A stretch of 64,000 nucleotides of DNA from Clostridium swellfunianum (GTDB lineage Bacteria > Bacillota > Clostridia > Clostridiales > Clostridiaceae), in contig NZ_JAMOFV010000006.1 in assembly GCF_023656515.1 (NCBI RefSeq), positions 4,357,735 through 4,421,734 of the forward strand, read 5' to 3'. Positions 16,458-24,877 of the stretch are shown piece by piece; the first letter of the stretch is position 1; every line of letters begins with the position of its first letter. Made by a program: the position numbers and the translations under genes. Under the pieces are notes generated by a model. It saw nothing but the letters and a program-made list of their open reading frames with translations. It searched no databases and was not told the DNA's origin.

Positions 16458-17327
16458 TCACTCCTTTGAAGCTCCAATTGTCATTCCAGTTACAAGGAAT
16501 TTTTGAGCAATTACATATAATAAGATTAAAGGTATTACAGAGATTACTATAGCAGCCATAATTGAGTTTGGAGCTATGAATTCTGTTCCTGATCTGCTTG
16601 AAGTATCAAAAACTAGAGACTTTAATACCATAGGAAGAGTATACTTTTCCTGTTTAGTTATTATTGTTACTGGAATCATCAAGCTGTTCCACTTGTTAAC
16701 AAATTCTAAAAATGATATTGTTGCTAAACCTGGAACTGATAGCGGTAAATATATTTTCCAAAATATCGTGAATTCAGATGCATTATCAATTCTTGCAGAT
16801 TCCGCTAAAGAACTAGGTACTGATAAGAAATAACTTCTCATAAGAAGTATACTAAATCCTGAAACCAGTCCATTTATTATTAATCCTGAGTAAGAGTTAA
16901 TTAAACCTAACTGCTTGTTCAAAGCATAAATTGATATAAGCGTCAAATCACCTGGTATCATCATAGTAATCATTATTATGCTTGTCATAAATTTTTTAAA
17001 AGGCAGGTCTTGCTGAATAAGCACGTATCCCGCCATAGAAGAAAGAACTACTTGGATAAAGGTTCCTACTGCAGTTACATACAGAGAATTAAGAAACGGT
17101 TTCCAAAGCTGTACTCTGCTCCATATATCCTTATAGCCTTCAAAAGTAAAATTGTCTGGTATTAACCTGATTCCCGGCTGCATTGATCCTAATTTAGTTG
17201 ATAAAGAAACAGATAAAACATTCAGCATAGGGATTATCATCGATATAAACAGGATTAAAAGAAATGCATAATTTAATCCCTTAGCAATTGGATTCATTTC
17301 ATTATGAAATCTTTTCTTTTTTAACAT
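16458..17327 (-). CDS. CUT1 carbohydrate ABC transporter permease (LplC-like)
   Basis: 289 residues, six membrane helices, and the inner-membrane-permease EAA loop Glu-Ser-Ala-Arg-Ile-Asp-Asn-Ala followed by Phe-Trp-Lys-Ile-Tyr-Leu-Pro-Leu near residues 180-200. Typical of the LplC/YtcP group that imports complex oligosaccharides, often from pectin, mannan or host glycans. It pairs with the LplB-like permease 15 bp upstream and the lipoprotein encoded beyond it. No ATPase gene is in the operon, so it probably uses a shared MsmX-type ATPase. Confidence 0.9.
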   Translation of the reverse strand: MLKKKRFHNEMNPIAKGLNYAFLLILFISMIIPMLNVLSVSLSTKLGSMQPGIRLIPDNFTFEGYKDIWSRVQLWKPFLNSLYVTAVGTFIQVVLSSMAGYVLIQQDLPFKKFMTSIIMITMMIPGDLTLISIYALNKQLGLINSYSGLIINGLVSGFSILLMRSYFLSVPSSLAESARIDNASEFTIFWKIYLPLSVPGLATISFLEFVNKWNSLMIPVTIITKQEKYTLPMVLKSLVFDTSSRSGTEFIAPNSIMAAIVISVIPLILLYVIAQKFLVTGMTIGASKE

Positions 17328-17342
17328 TAAACGACACCCCCA

Positions 17343-18272
17343 CTACACATAATTCTCATCATACTTAACAAGTTTTCTAACTGCAAAGGATATTACTAAA
17401 GTAGCAATTAATACGACCGTTGCAGCTGCTGTTGCCTTACCTACCTTAAACTGTGTTATACCCTCTGTGTATATATATAGTAGCAATGTCCTAACCTTAT
17501 CCATTATGGTCGGATTACCCATTACGAACACTTGGTCAAAGTTTCTCAATAGTCCCATTGTTCCAAGCACAATAATAACCTTCATTGTTGGAATTAGCTG
17601 AGGAATTACTATCTTTATTATCTGTTTTACTCTTGAAGCGCCATCTATCTGAGCTGCTTCATATATACTTGGATCTATAGACACGATGCTGGCTAAGAAT
17701 AGAACCGCATAGTATCCGAGAGCCTTCCAAGTCCCAGTTAAAATCATAATAGCTTGTGAAAACTTAGTATCGGCTAAAAATTGTACTGAATCCTTCCCTG
17801 CCGATGATAGTATACTGTTGATCAAACCATTTGAAGACAGTACAAAAATCCACATACCACCTACAACAGTCCATGAGAATAAGTTTGGAAGATAGGTTAC
17901 TGTTTGAATAGTTGATTTAGATAATTTGTTTTTAATTTCGTTTATTCCTATTGCAAGTAGTATAGATAAAATAAATGCCAGCACTTGCGTTCCAATACCA
18001 ATGATTAACGAATTTTGAAAAGCTTGTTTAAATTGATAGTCCTTTATAACTTCTTGATAATTTGCCGCTCCTATAAACTCTGGTGCTCCTATAAGCTTAT
18101 TTTTTTGAAGACTTTGAATTATACCTAATAGCAAGGGATAGTAAGAGAAAACTATAAAGTATAATAAGACAGGCAGCATCATAATATATATGGTTTTGTA
18201 TTTTTTTATTTGTCTAAAGGTATTTCTGTTAAACGTACTATTGTAGGCAGCTTTCTTTTTTGTATTCAACAT
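17343..18272 (-). CDS. CUT1 carbohydrate ABC transporter permease (LplB-like)
   Basis: About 309 residues from ATG 18272. Six helices and an EAA loop (Glu-Ala-Ala-Gln-Ile-Asp-Gly-Ala-Ser, then Ile-Val-Ile-Pro-Gln-Leu). A longer reading frame exists (to 18365), but the extra 31 residues are encoded by two tandem hairpin modules and have no family match, and ATG 18272 has AGGGGGG at the right distance. The N-terminus then begins Met-Leu-Asn-Thr-Lys-Lys, normal for LplB. It forms the heterodimeric channel with the next gene's product. Confidence 0.9.
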   Translation of the reverse strand: MLNTKKKAAYNSTFNRNTFRQIKKYKTIYIMMLPVLLYFIVFSYYPLLLGIIQSLQKNKLIGAPEFIGAANYQEVIKDYQFKQAFQNSLIIGIGTQVLAFILSILLAIGINEIKNKLSKSTIQTVTYLPNLFSWTVVGGMWIFVLSSNGLINSILSSAGKDSVQFLADTKFSQAIMILTGTWKALGYYAVLFLASIVSIDPSIYEAAQIDGASRVKQIIKIVIPQLIPTMKVIIVLGTMGLLRNFDQVFVMGNPTIMDKVRTLLLYIYTEGITQFKVGKATAAATVVLIATLVISFAVRKLVKYDENYV

Positions 18273-18301
18273 ATTATCCCCCCTGGTAATACTTATCCGC
18301 A

Positions 18302-18369
18302 CATAATCATTATCAATGATTACGCCCCGGTTACTCCTTATGCGCACATAATGAGTATTAGTCATTACG
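18302..18369 (-). repeat. Two tandem 45-bp hairpin-SD modules (module B)
   Basis: Stem-loops of 23 nt at 18302-18324 and 18347-18369, exactly 45 bp apart, each followed on the minus strand by TTATGTGCG-x-ATAAG and a GGGG-containing tail. The stem sequences differ between the copies but still pair (one mismatch in the distal copy), while the flanks are conserved. Confidence 0.85.
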
Positions 18370-18401
18370 TACTTGGTATTAATACAATCTTTTTATTTTA
18401 T

Positions 18402-18436
18402 AAACCACAAGAGGAGAAATACTCCTCTTGTGGTTT
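18402..18436 (-). terminator. Strong hairpin after the solute-binding protein gene
   Basis: A perfect 15-bp stem (AAACCACAAGAGGAG / CTCCTCTTGTGGTTT) with a 5-nt loop starting 5 bp after the stop codon; only a weak U-tract. Probably an attenuating or 3'-protecting hairpin that raises binding-protein level over permeases. Confidence 0.7.
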
Positions 18437-18440
18437 ACTA

Positions 18441-19841
18441 TTAATCTATTACACCTGCTTGTTTAAGTTCTGCTCTCATTGCTGCTAAACCGTCTTTTGT
18501 GCTCACATCGCCTTTTACTATCTTAGCTGCATGCTTAGCAAAAACTTCTTGGAATTTTGGAGTTTCTGGGAGAGCTGCTTCTATTGATGCATACTCTAAA
18601 TATTTCATAGCATCTTCAAATCCAGGATTCCATCCTATTGGGTGTTTAAAAGTAGAGCTGATTGGAACTGGTGCACCATGGTCTGAAGCATGCTTCTTTC
18701 CTGTTTCAGTTAAAACATATTTACCATTTTCTTTGTTGTAGTCATTTCCTTCAATACCAACAGATAAAAGTTCTCCACCTTCTTGGGTTGCAAAGAATTC
18801 AAGAAGCTTTACAGCACCATCAGTGTTTGGAGCATTTGCTGGAACTCCCCATAGAGAAGCCGCACCTCTAGTTAACATGTATTTTCCATTTGGAGATTTA
18901 ACACCTGGCAAAGGAACTGATTTATATTCATTAGGGTATTTTGCTCCAGCATTAACATTATACAATCCTGTCCAAGCTGCCCAGTCAACAATAACCCCTG
19001 ATTTTCCTGACTGGTACTTGTTTCTTAACTCTTTTGTTGTATCAATTAAAGCATCTTTATCCATTAACCCTTCTGCATACAATTTTCTCATCCAATCCCA
19101 TACTGGAGCGGATTCATCAGTTGCCCATGGAACTGTTTTCTTTCCATCTTTTACAACTATTCCTCCCTTTAATCCAACTGAGGAAAACCAAGGCTGAAGA
19201 TCATAAACCTTTACAATTGACGTATTAAATGCATAGAAGTCTTTTGCCTTTTCTCCATTGTCATTGTATTCTTTAAGCTTTTTAAGTACCTGATAATATC
19301 CATCAAGTGTTGGCTCTATCTTTGATACATCAATTCCTGCCTTTTGAGCTATAACCGAATTTACGTTTACCACTCTATGAACCTCTTTTTTGTTAAAGCC
19401 TGCATATATCTTTCCATCTATTTTTATAGCATCCCATTCAGATTGTGGTATATTGCTAGTATCAGATAGAACCTTTGAGTTTTTAACATTTTGAGTTATG
19501 TCCTTAACTGCTCCTTGCTGAACAAGGTATGGCAGCTTATCTTGCCCAAAATAGATTAAGTCATATTTTTCTCCTGCCTGAAGCTTCTGCATCATAACAT
19601 TGTCATAATCTGAAGCTGGCTTGTCAATTGTGATTTGAAGTCCTGTTGCTTTTTCCATTTTTTCTTCAAACAGCTTCATTTCTGCATCATCCTTACCACC
19701 TGTTACAGCAGTAAGGATTCTTACTTCCTTATTTTCTGTTTTAGGTGCAGCTGATTGTTGAGGCTTGCTGCAACCAGCCAGTACTGAGATGGAGGTAACT
19801 AATGTAGCTGTTACCAAAGCTAAAAGCTTTTTGTTTTTCAT
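18441..19841 (-). CDS. Extracellular solute-binding lipoprotein (LplA/YtcQ type)
   Basis: 466 residues with a signal peptide and lipobox Leu-Ala-Gly-Cys (Cys about 24), followed by a Ser/Pro/Gln linker. The mature part is a family-1 sugar-binding protein; segments such as Leu-Gln-Ala-Gly-Glu-Lys-Tyr-Asp-Leu-Ile-Tyr and Thr-Arg-Gly-Ala-Ala-Ser-Leu-Trp-Gly fit the LplA group. Anchored outside the membrane, it delivers an oligosaccharide to the two LplBC-type permeases encoded downstream. The hairpin after its stop should let it be made in excess. The upstream neighbour is a PTS IIA gene, an unusual mixture of ABC and PTS components in one gene string. Confidence 0.9.
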   Translation of the reverse strand: MKNKKLLALVTATLVTSISVLAGCSKPQQSAAPKTENKEVRILTAVTGGKDDAEMKLFEEKMEKATGLQITIDKPASDYDNVMMQKLQAGEKYDLIYFGQDKLPYLVQQGAVKDITQNVKNSKVLSDTSNIPQSEWDAIKIDGKIYAGFNKKEVHRVVNVNSVIAQKAGIDVSKIEPTLDGYYQVLKKLKEYNDNGEKAKDFYAFNTSIVKVYDLQPWFSSVGLKGGIVVKDGKKTVPWATDESAPVWDWMRKLYAEGLMDKDALIDTTKELRNKYQSGKSGVIVDWAAWTGLYNVNAGAKYPNEYKSVPLPGVKSPNGKYMLTRGAASLWGVPANAPNTDGAVKLLEFFATQEGGELLSVGIEGNDYNKENGKYVLTETGKKHASDHGAPVPISSTFKHPIGWNPGFEDAMKYLEYASIEAALPETPKFQEVFAKHAAKIVKGDVSTKDGLAAMRAELKQAGVID

Positions 19842-19926
19842 AATAATAATTCCCCCTTTTAAATTTTACGTTTTATGTTAATTTAAATAAGCACAAATAT
19901 ATCGTTTACACAAATAAGTTTAGTTA

Positions 19927-20388
19927 CTACTCACATAATAAAGCTATTATTTCCTTAGCTGTTGTTGCCTGCAAAAGCTTCTTAACTGTAGCATCATCTG
20001 ATAAGGAAACTGCTATGCTTGAAATAGTTCTTAGATGTGCTTCTTCTTCATCTTCCTTTTTTACAGATATCAGAAAAACCATTTTAACCGGCTTCTTATC
20101 ATAGGCTTGCCAATCTATTTCATCTATTAGCCTGCCAATTGCAATACTTGTATGTTTTACCCCTTTTGATTTACCATGTGGTATAGCAACACCGCTTCCT
20201 ATAGCTGTGGAGCAATACTTTTCTCTTTCTAAAACATCATTTATATAAATTTCTTTTGACACTAATTTATCATTTTCATATAATACATCAGCTAGGCGCT
20301 CTATAGCTTCTTCTTTTGTAGAGGCATATAAATTTAAAATGATAAGTTTTTCATCTAAAACTATCTGCAAGTCTGTGTATAGTTCCAC
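19927..20388 (-). CDS. PTS fructose-type EIIA
   Basis: 153-residue phosphocarrier. The active His71 is in Gly-Val-Ala-Ile-Pro-His-Gly-Lys, and the N-terminal domain shows the usual pattern Ala-Ile-Glu-Arg-Leu-Ala-Asp-Val-Leu. It receives phosphate from HPr and passes it to the free EIIB, and may also phosphorylate the PRD regulator. It is the first gene of the run that continues into the ABC importer. A 37-bp motif in its leader (20470-20506) recurs before the alpha-mannosidase gene, so both are probably under the same regulator. Confidence 0.92.
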   Translation of the reverse strand: MELYTDLQIVLDEKLIILNLYASTKEEAIERLADVLYENDKLVSKEIYINDVLEREKYCSTAIGSGVAIPHGKSKGVKHTSIAIGRLIDEIDWQAYDKKPVKMVFLISVKKEDEEEAHLRTISSIAVSLSDDATVKKLLQATTAKEIIALLCE

Positions 20389-20469
20389 TATTCCATCACC
20401 TCATTGTGCAGTAGAAAAGTTAATTCTATCTGATATATTTATAATATCATACAACTTATTGTATAAATA

Positions 20470-20506
20470 TTTATAAAACTTCCACATATAATGTTGAAGT
20501 TTTTGA
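20470..20506 (-). promoter_or_regulatory. Shared upstream motif, copy 1 (before PTS IIA)
   Basis: Plus-strand reading TTTATAAAACTTC-c-ACATATAAT-gt-TGAA-g-TTTTTGA. Almost the same sequence occurs at 24749-24784 before the GH38 gene, within similar distance of the start codon. Candidate site for the PRD activator. Confidence 0.6.
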
Positions 20507-20531
20507 TGCTAGTTTATACTTTAACAATAAT

Positions 20532-20564
20532 AAAAAGGATTACTTCTTCATATTTCAGTAATCC
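20532..20564 (-). terminator. Terminator of the EEP phosphatase gene
   Basis: Minus strand: GGATTAC / GTAATCC with a 14-nt loop, followed by TTTTTATTATTG. Confidence 0.8.
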
Positions 20565-20576
20565 TGTCTACAAACG

Positions 20577-21341
20577 TTATTTAATAAGCGCATATATTCC
20601 CCTATGGTCTGAAATCGATGATTCATTATTTCCATCGAATTTAAGGGTGTATTCATATGCCCCAATTATGTTAGTAAATACATAGTCTATATGTATTCCT
20701 TCGCCATTTTCATCAAAGGCTGTTGCTAAATGCTCCTTGTTAGTTGCTCTAGAAACATCCTTCCAATTGGTTTGTTCCATCAGCTTATAAGCCTCTGATT
20801 TATAGTCAATATTGAAATCTCCAGCAACTATTAAGTTCTCATCTTTATCCTTCATCCAATCCAGAAACCTCGCAAATTGGTTTTCAAATCTTTCCTTACC
20901 ATCATATTCCCAAGCAAAGTGAACTGAAAAAACATTGTAGCTTACTCCATCCTTTTCAATGCAACCATATACATTTTTTCTGCATCGCCACTCCTCATCA
21001 GCAGTTAAGTCAGACACATACCTGCTTTCTCTCTCCAGTATTTTATGAGGTGTTAAAATTGCAACCCCTTCTTCAATTAGTCCGTCCAGAGTTTTAGCTT
21101 TATCCCAAAACAAATTATAGTTTAAGTTGAATTCTTCTTGAAGTATCAACTTTATCACATAAGCCGCATTATCGATTCTAACCTTGTCAAAAATTATGCT
21201 TGTATATCTAAGTTGATTAACCTCCTGTAAGCAGACGATATCATAATTATTATAGGCTATATCTTTTGCAAGTTTGTAAAAAGCCCAATAAGTTCTAGGT
21301 TCAAAATAAGAATGCATATTTAAGGTTAATACTTTCAGCAT
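20577..21341 (-). CDS. Endonuclease/exonuclease/phosphatase (EEP) family protein
   Basis: 254-residue DNase I-like fold. Visible catalytic motifs: Leu-Asn-Met-His near residue 6-9, Cys-Leu-Gln-Glu-Val-Asn near 37-42 (metal-binding Glu), Ala-Gly-Asp-Phe-Asn-Ile near 170, and the C-terminal Ser-Asp-His-Arg-Gly. No signal peptide. The family covers nucleases, sphingomyelinases and sugar- or lipid-phosphate phosphodiesterases. Sitting between an alpha-mannosidase and a PTS/ABC uptake operon, a phosphodiesterase acting on a phosphorylated glycan is more likely than a nuclease, but this is inferred from position only. ATG 21341 has AGGAGG. Confidence 0.8.
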   Translation of the reverse strand: MLKVLTLNMHSYFEPRTYWAFYKLAKDIAYNNYDIVCLQEVNQLRYTSIIFDKVRIDNAAYVIKLILQEEFNLNYNLFWDKAKTLDGLIEEGVAILTPHKILERESRYVSDLTADEEWRCRKNVYGCIEKDGVSYNVFSVHFAWEYDGKERFENQFARFLDWMKDKDENLIVAGDFNIDYKSEAYKLMEQTNWKDVSRATNKEHLATAFDENGEGIHIDYVFTNIIGAYEYTLKFDGNNESSISDHRGIYALIK

Positions 21342-21363
21342 TTTTACCTCCTAATAATCTCAG

Positions 21364-21395
21364 AGCCTCTTCACATATAACCATCAACAGAGGCT
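21364..21395 (-). repeat. Hairpin between GH38 and EEP genes
   Basis: AGCCTCT / AGAGGCT with an 18-nt loop, ending about 14 nt before the AGGAGG of the EEP gene. Confidence 0.5.
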
Positions 21396-21400
21396 TTATC

Positions 21401-24400
21401 TTAAAATAACTTAATGAATATAGTTTTGATTTCATAAGGTTTAATAATAAACTGTATATTAGACTCTCTAAGTTCTGATAAAGGTTCTTCCATTAAATTT
21501 ACTTCCTGCCATGAGTTAAAATTAAATTTACCACTTAACTTCACCATAGAGCGGCAACCTTTATATTCATGAAGCCTAACTATAATTGCATCATCATCTT
21601 CAGCTTTTTTAACTGCATCAATAATAACATTATCAGTATTTAATGACAGCATGCTATCAATTTTGGTATTAAGCATGCCTTTAAAAGCTTTTAATTCATC
21701 ATTTAGCTTCAATCCTTCCTTCTCTACCTCAGAATGTCTAAAATCGCCTTTATGAGGAAGCAGTGAGTATGTGAATAAATGCTCACCTTGATCAGCATTA
21801 GGGTCAGGATGAATTGCTGACTTTATTAAAGTTAATCTCATTTGGTTATTTTTGACATCATAGCCATATTTGCAATTATTGAGCAGTGCAACACCATAGT
21901 CGCCTTCTGAAACATCTGCCCATTTATGTCCTACAACCTCAAACTTTGCTAAATCCCAGCTGGTATTCCAATGAGTTGTTCTTTCGATGTTTCCAAACTG
22001 TATATCATAAGTGGCCTTTGTGGCTCTAGCCTCAACTGTAAAACCTACCTTTAAAAGCTGCTGATGCTCATGCCAGTCTGCTTTAGTTTTAAAGTCGATT
22101 CTTCTTGTGTGTCTGAAAAAAATAATATCCTGTTCTATTAAGGACTTCTTATACTTCCATTTTGCATTAACAACAAGCCTTATGCTGTTTATTTCCTTAA
22201 GCTCAAGAGATATTAATTCATCTAAATAATGAACTTTGTTGTTATAAAAGATATCAATATCCCAAGCATCAAAATTAAGAGGTCTATCCTCATAAACTTC
22301 AAGAATATTGCTAGTTCCAGCCAAAATCTCTCTTTCGTTTTCCTTATCATAAATGGAGTCAATATTGCCCTTATTAAAAACAACTGTATAGAAAGGTGTT
22401 TCAATAGTATTGTTCTTAAAGCTGAATATATCATTTCCTTTTTTTGTACCCTTATCACCAATTTTTATTGTTTTATATCCTAGAGAAGGCACATTGTTAA
22501 TTTTTATAATATATCCTTCCTCTGTTTTTTGAGACTCTAGTTCTGTTCCATCCAGTTCATAAAAAGCCGCTTCTCTGTCTAAACTTATTATTACTAGGTC
22601 AGTTCTATCGAAGCTTAATGGATTAAAAACTGTATAATAACCTTCAGCCTCTAAGGCTAAGCTACTGATAGTACTAGTTATTATATCCTCTGCAAGTGTG
22701 TCTGCTTCCTTATACTCTTCTCTAGCATCCTCGTAAACCTCTGTTATAGAGCTTCCAGGTATGATGTCATGAAACTGATTTCGGAGTATAATTTTCCAGC
22801 CATCATTTAAAGTTTCTTGTTCATATGGGCTAAAATTATTTTTTTCTATAGCATTTAACACAGATAACATTTCAGCAAACCTATACTTATTTTCCAGCTC
22901 TCTATTCTTTTTCTTAACATAGCCTTGCGAAGTATAGGTACCTCTATGATACTCAAGATAGAGCTCTCCGTCCCAAACCTGAACATATTTACCTGTATTA
23001 TCGAAGGCTTTATGAAGCTTATTAGCAAATTCAGATACTTTTTCTTGTTTAACCTTAGGCAATCCAGGAATTGCCTGCAGAGCCTCATAGGTTTCAAGCA
23101 TATTTCTATCCACACCGCCGCCACCGTCGCCATATCCAAAAGGAACTATCTGTCCTTTGTACACTTCCTTGTTTGTATATCTTTCCCAGGTGCTTTTAAT
23201 TGTGAAGGGTGTAATATGTCCGTTATAAGTAGAATGATGCTTTGACTGCCAATCCTGCTGAAACTCCTGAAGTTCTGGAGTGTCAATAAAATGTGTTAAT
23301 ATTTCACTGCCATCCATACCTCTCCAGTAAAATGTATCATATGGCATCTTGTTGTATTTGTTCCAACTGATTTTAGAAGTAATAAAGGTTTTAATGCCAG
23401 ACTTTATAAGTATTTGTGGCAGTGTCCATGAGTATCCGAAAACGTCTGGTAGCCATAATATATCACTTTCAATATTAAATTCTTTCTTAAAAAATCTCTT
23501 TCCAAATAAAATTTGCCTAACAAGGCTCTCTCCGCTAGTCACATTGCAATCTGCCTCAACCCACATTCCCCCATTAGGTTCCCATCTGCCTTCAGCAATC
23601 TTTTCCTTTATTCTTTCATACAACTGCGGATAGTCAACCTTTATGAATTCATATAGCTGAGGCTGACTTTGTACAAAGGTATAGTCTGGATATAAGTCCA
23701 TATATCTTAAAACTGTTGAAAAGGATCTTGCACACTTTTCTCTTGTGTGTTTTAATCTCCAAAGCCATGCTATATCAATGTGAGTATGGCCTACTGCTGA
23801 GATACAAACTAAGGATTTCTTTTCAAGCTTATCTAATTCTGTTTGCAAACTTTCATAAGCATTGTGCAAGCTATTGTAAAATTCATCCCTATAATCCTGC
23901 AGTGTCCAATCTATCAAATTGAAAGCTCCTTGAAGTATGCTAATAAGTTCAAGCTTATTTGCATCATCCTCTGGCAGTACTTTAATTGCTTCAATAGAAG
24001 TCTTAGCCAAATAATAAAATTTATCTACCTTAACCATTTCAGCTGCAAAGAGCTGCTTAAAAGCATGTTCTATTTCGCGAGGCTTACCGCCTCCCTCTAG
24101 ACCAGACCATAGTTTTAAATAGATGTCTGTTTGGCATCCATTCAAATTTTGAGGAAGAATAATCTCCTTGTGATTTTGATCTACTCCTTGAAAAGGTGCA
24201 CCATCTATAAAACACAAAGACTCGAAGCCTGAGTTATGCCACCCATCTGTAAATCCAAAATCTACAAACAAAATAAGCTTGTTGTTTTTGTTTTCCACTG
24301 AGTAATTATATGGTATCTTAACCCACAGATATTTATCTCGTCCTTTCCAATGCTCTCCTAATGAGCGTATGCTCCACTCCTGATTATTAGGAGGATATTT

Positions 24401-24532
24401 TGAAGTTTCCTCATGTTCACTGCAATAAAACTGATTTATTATATTTCTATTTAAATATCTAAAGGCTTCTAAATCTTGTATTTCCTTTGATAGCTTATCA
24501 ATAGTAAAAAAGATTTTATTGTTCATATCCAT
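21401..24532 (-). CDS. GH38 alpha-mannosidase (Ams1-like)
   Basis: 1043-residue retaining, metal-dependent alpha-mannosidase. An N-terminal beta domain (1-240) precedes the catalytic domain. The metal ligands are His249/His251 and Asp253 in Gly-His-Thr-His-Ile-Asp-Ile-Ala-Trp-Leu-Trp, and the nucleophile is Asp363 in Trp-Leu-Pro-Asp-Val-Phe-Gly. A three-helix bundle follows, with Trp-Lys-Ile-Ile-Leu-Arg-Asn-Gln-Phe-His-Asp and Ile-Pro-Gly-Ser-Ser, then C-terminal beta domains. Length and architecture match the vacuolar Ams1 type rather than the shorter MngB type. No signal peptide, so it trims imported mannosides in the cytoplasm. First gene of its transcript, with the shared motif at 24749-24784 upstream. 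Confidence 0.95.
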   Translation of the reverse strand: MDMNNKIFFTIDKLSKEIQDLEAFRYLNRNIINQFYCSEHEETSKYPPNNQEWSIRSLGEHWKGRDKYLWVKIPYNYSVENKNNKLILFVDFGFTDGWHNSGFESLCFIDGAPFQGVDQNHKEIILPQNLNGCQTDIYLKLWSGLEGGGKPREIEHAFKQLFAAEMVKVDKFYYLAKTSIEAIKVLPEDDANKLELISILQGAFNLIDWTLQDYRDEFYNSLHNAYESLQTELDKLEKKSLVCISAVGHTHIDIAWLWRLKHTREKCARSFSTVLRYMDLYPDYTFVQSQPQLYEFIKVDYPQLYERIKEKIAEGRWEPNGGMWVEADCNVTSGESLVRQILFGKRFFKKEFNIESDILWLPDVFGYSWTLPQILIKSGIKTFITSKISWNKYNKMPYDTFYWRGMDGSEILTHFIDTPELQEFQQDWQSKHHSTYNGHITPFTIKSTWERYTNKEVYKGQIVPFGYGDGGGGVDRNMLETYEALQAIPGLPKVKQEKVSEFANKLHKAFDNTGKYVQVWDGELYLEYHRGTYTSQGYVKKKNRELENKYRFAEMLSVLNAIEKNNFSPYEQETLNDGWKIILRNQFHDIIPGSSITEVYEDAREEYKEADTLAEDIITSTISSLALEAEGYYTVFNPLSFDRTDLVIISLDREAAFYELDGTELESQKTEEGYIIKINNVPSLGYKTIKIGDKGTKKGNDIFSFKNNTIETPFYTVVFNKGNIDSIYDKENEREILAGTSNILEVYEDRPLNFDAWDIDIFYNNKVHYLDELISLELKEINSIRLVVNAKWKYKKSLIEQDIIFFRHTRRIDFKTKADWHEHQQLLKVGFTVEARATKATYDIQFGNIERTTHWNTSWDLAKFEVVGHKWADVSEGDYGVALLNNCKYGYDVKNNQMRLTLIKSAIHPDPNADQGEHLFTYSLLPHKGDFRHSEVEKEGLKLNDELKAFKGMLNTKIDSMLSLNTDNVIIDAVKKAEDDDAIIVRLHEYKGCRSMVKLSGKFNFNSWQEVNLMEEPLSELRESNIQFIIKPYEIKTIFIKLF

Positions 24533-24875
24533 TGCAGATATACCCCTTCACTCTATAATTTAAAACTTTAGCTGTTTTATACAACTACTATAAAATATTG
24601 TTCTTCTATTGAGCTTTCTCCAAGCACTGATATTATGCACTCTTCTAATGTAGTATTTTATTAAAATATCTTCTATATATCCTAAGGACTAAAACCGAAT
24701 TTTGTTTGATTTATTTTAATATTAACATATAGGAACTTTATTAAAAATTTATAAAACTTCTACATATAATAATGAACTTTTTGAAAAAGATTCAAAATAA
24801 ATATTTTGTGTTTAATTGATCTGAAAAACAAAAAAACATCACTTAAAATGCTATAACATTCTAAGTGATGTTTTT
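24533..24875. other. 343-bp intergenic region upstream of the GH38 gene
   Basis: AT-rich with no credible gene. It holds the shared upstream motif (24749-24784) and, at its far end, the terminator of the HAD gene (24830-24877). Confidence 0.7.
24749..24784 (-). promoter_or_regulatory. Shared upstream motif, copy 2 (before GH38)
   Basis: Plus-strand reading TTTATAAAACTTC-t-ACATATAAT-aa-TGAA-c-TTTTTGA. Copy 1 is at 20470-20506. Both are upstream of transcripts of the mannoside locus. Confidence 0.6.
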
Positions 24876-24877
24876 TT
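24830..24877. terminator. Terminator after the HAD gene
   Basis: AACATCACTTA / TAAGTGATGTT hairpin with A-run on one side and T-run on the other. Confidence 0.88.

Noticed and set aside
17343-18365. Longer N-terminus of the LplB-like permease (start at 18365)
   Set aside because: The extra residues come from tandem hairpin modules; ATG 18272 has a strong SD and gives the family-typical N-terminus.
22222-24100. Several 68-106-residue frames within the GH38 gene
   Set aside because: They are other-frame shadows of a complete alpha-mannosidase.
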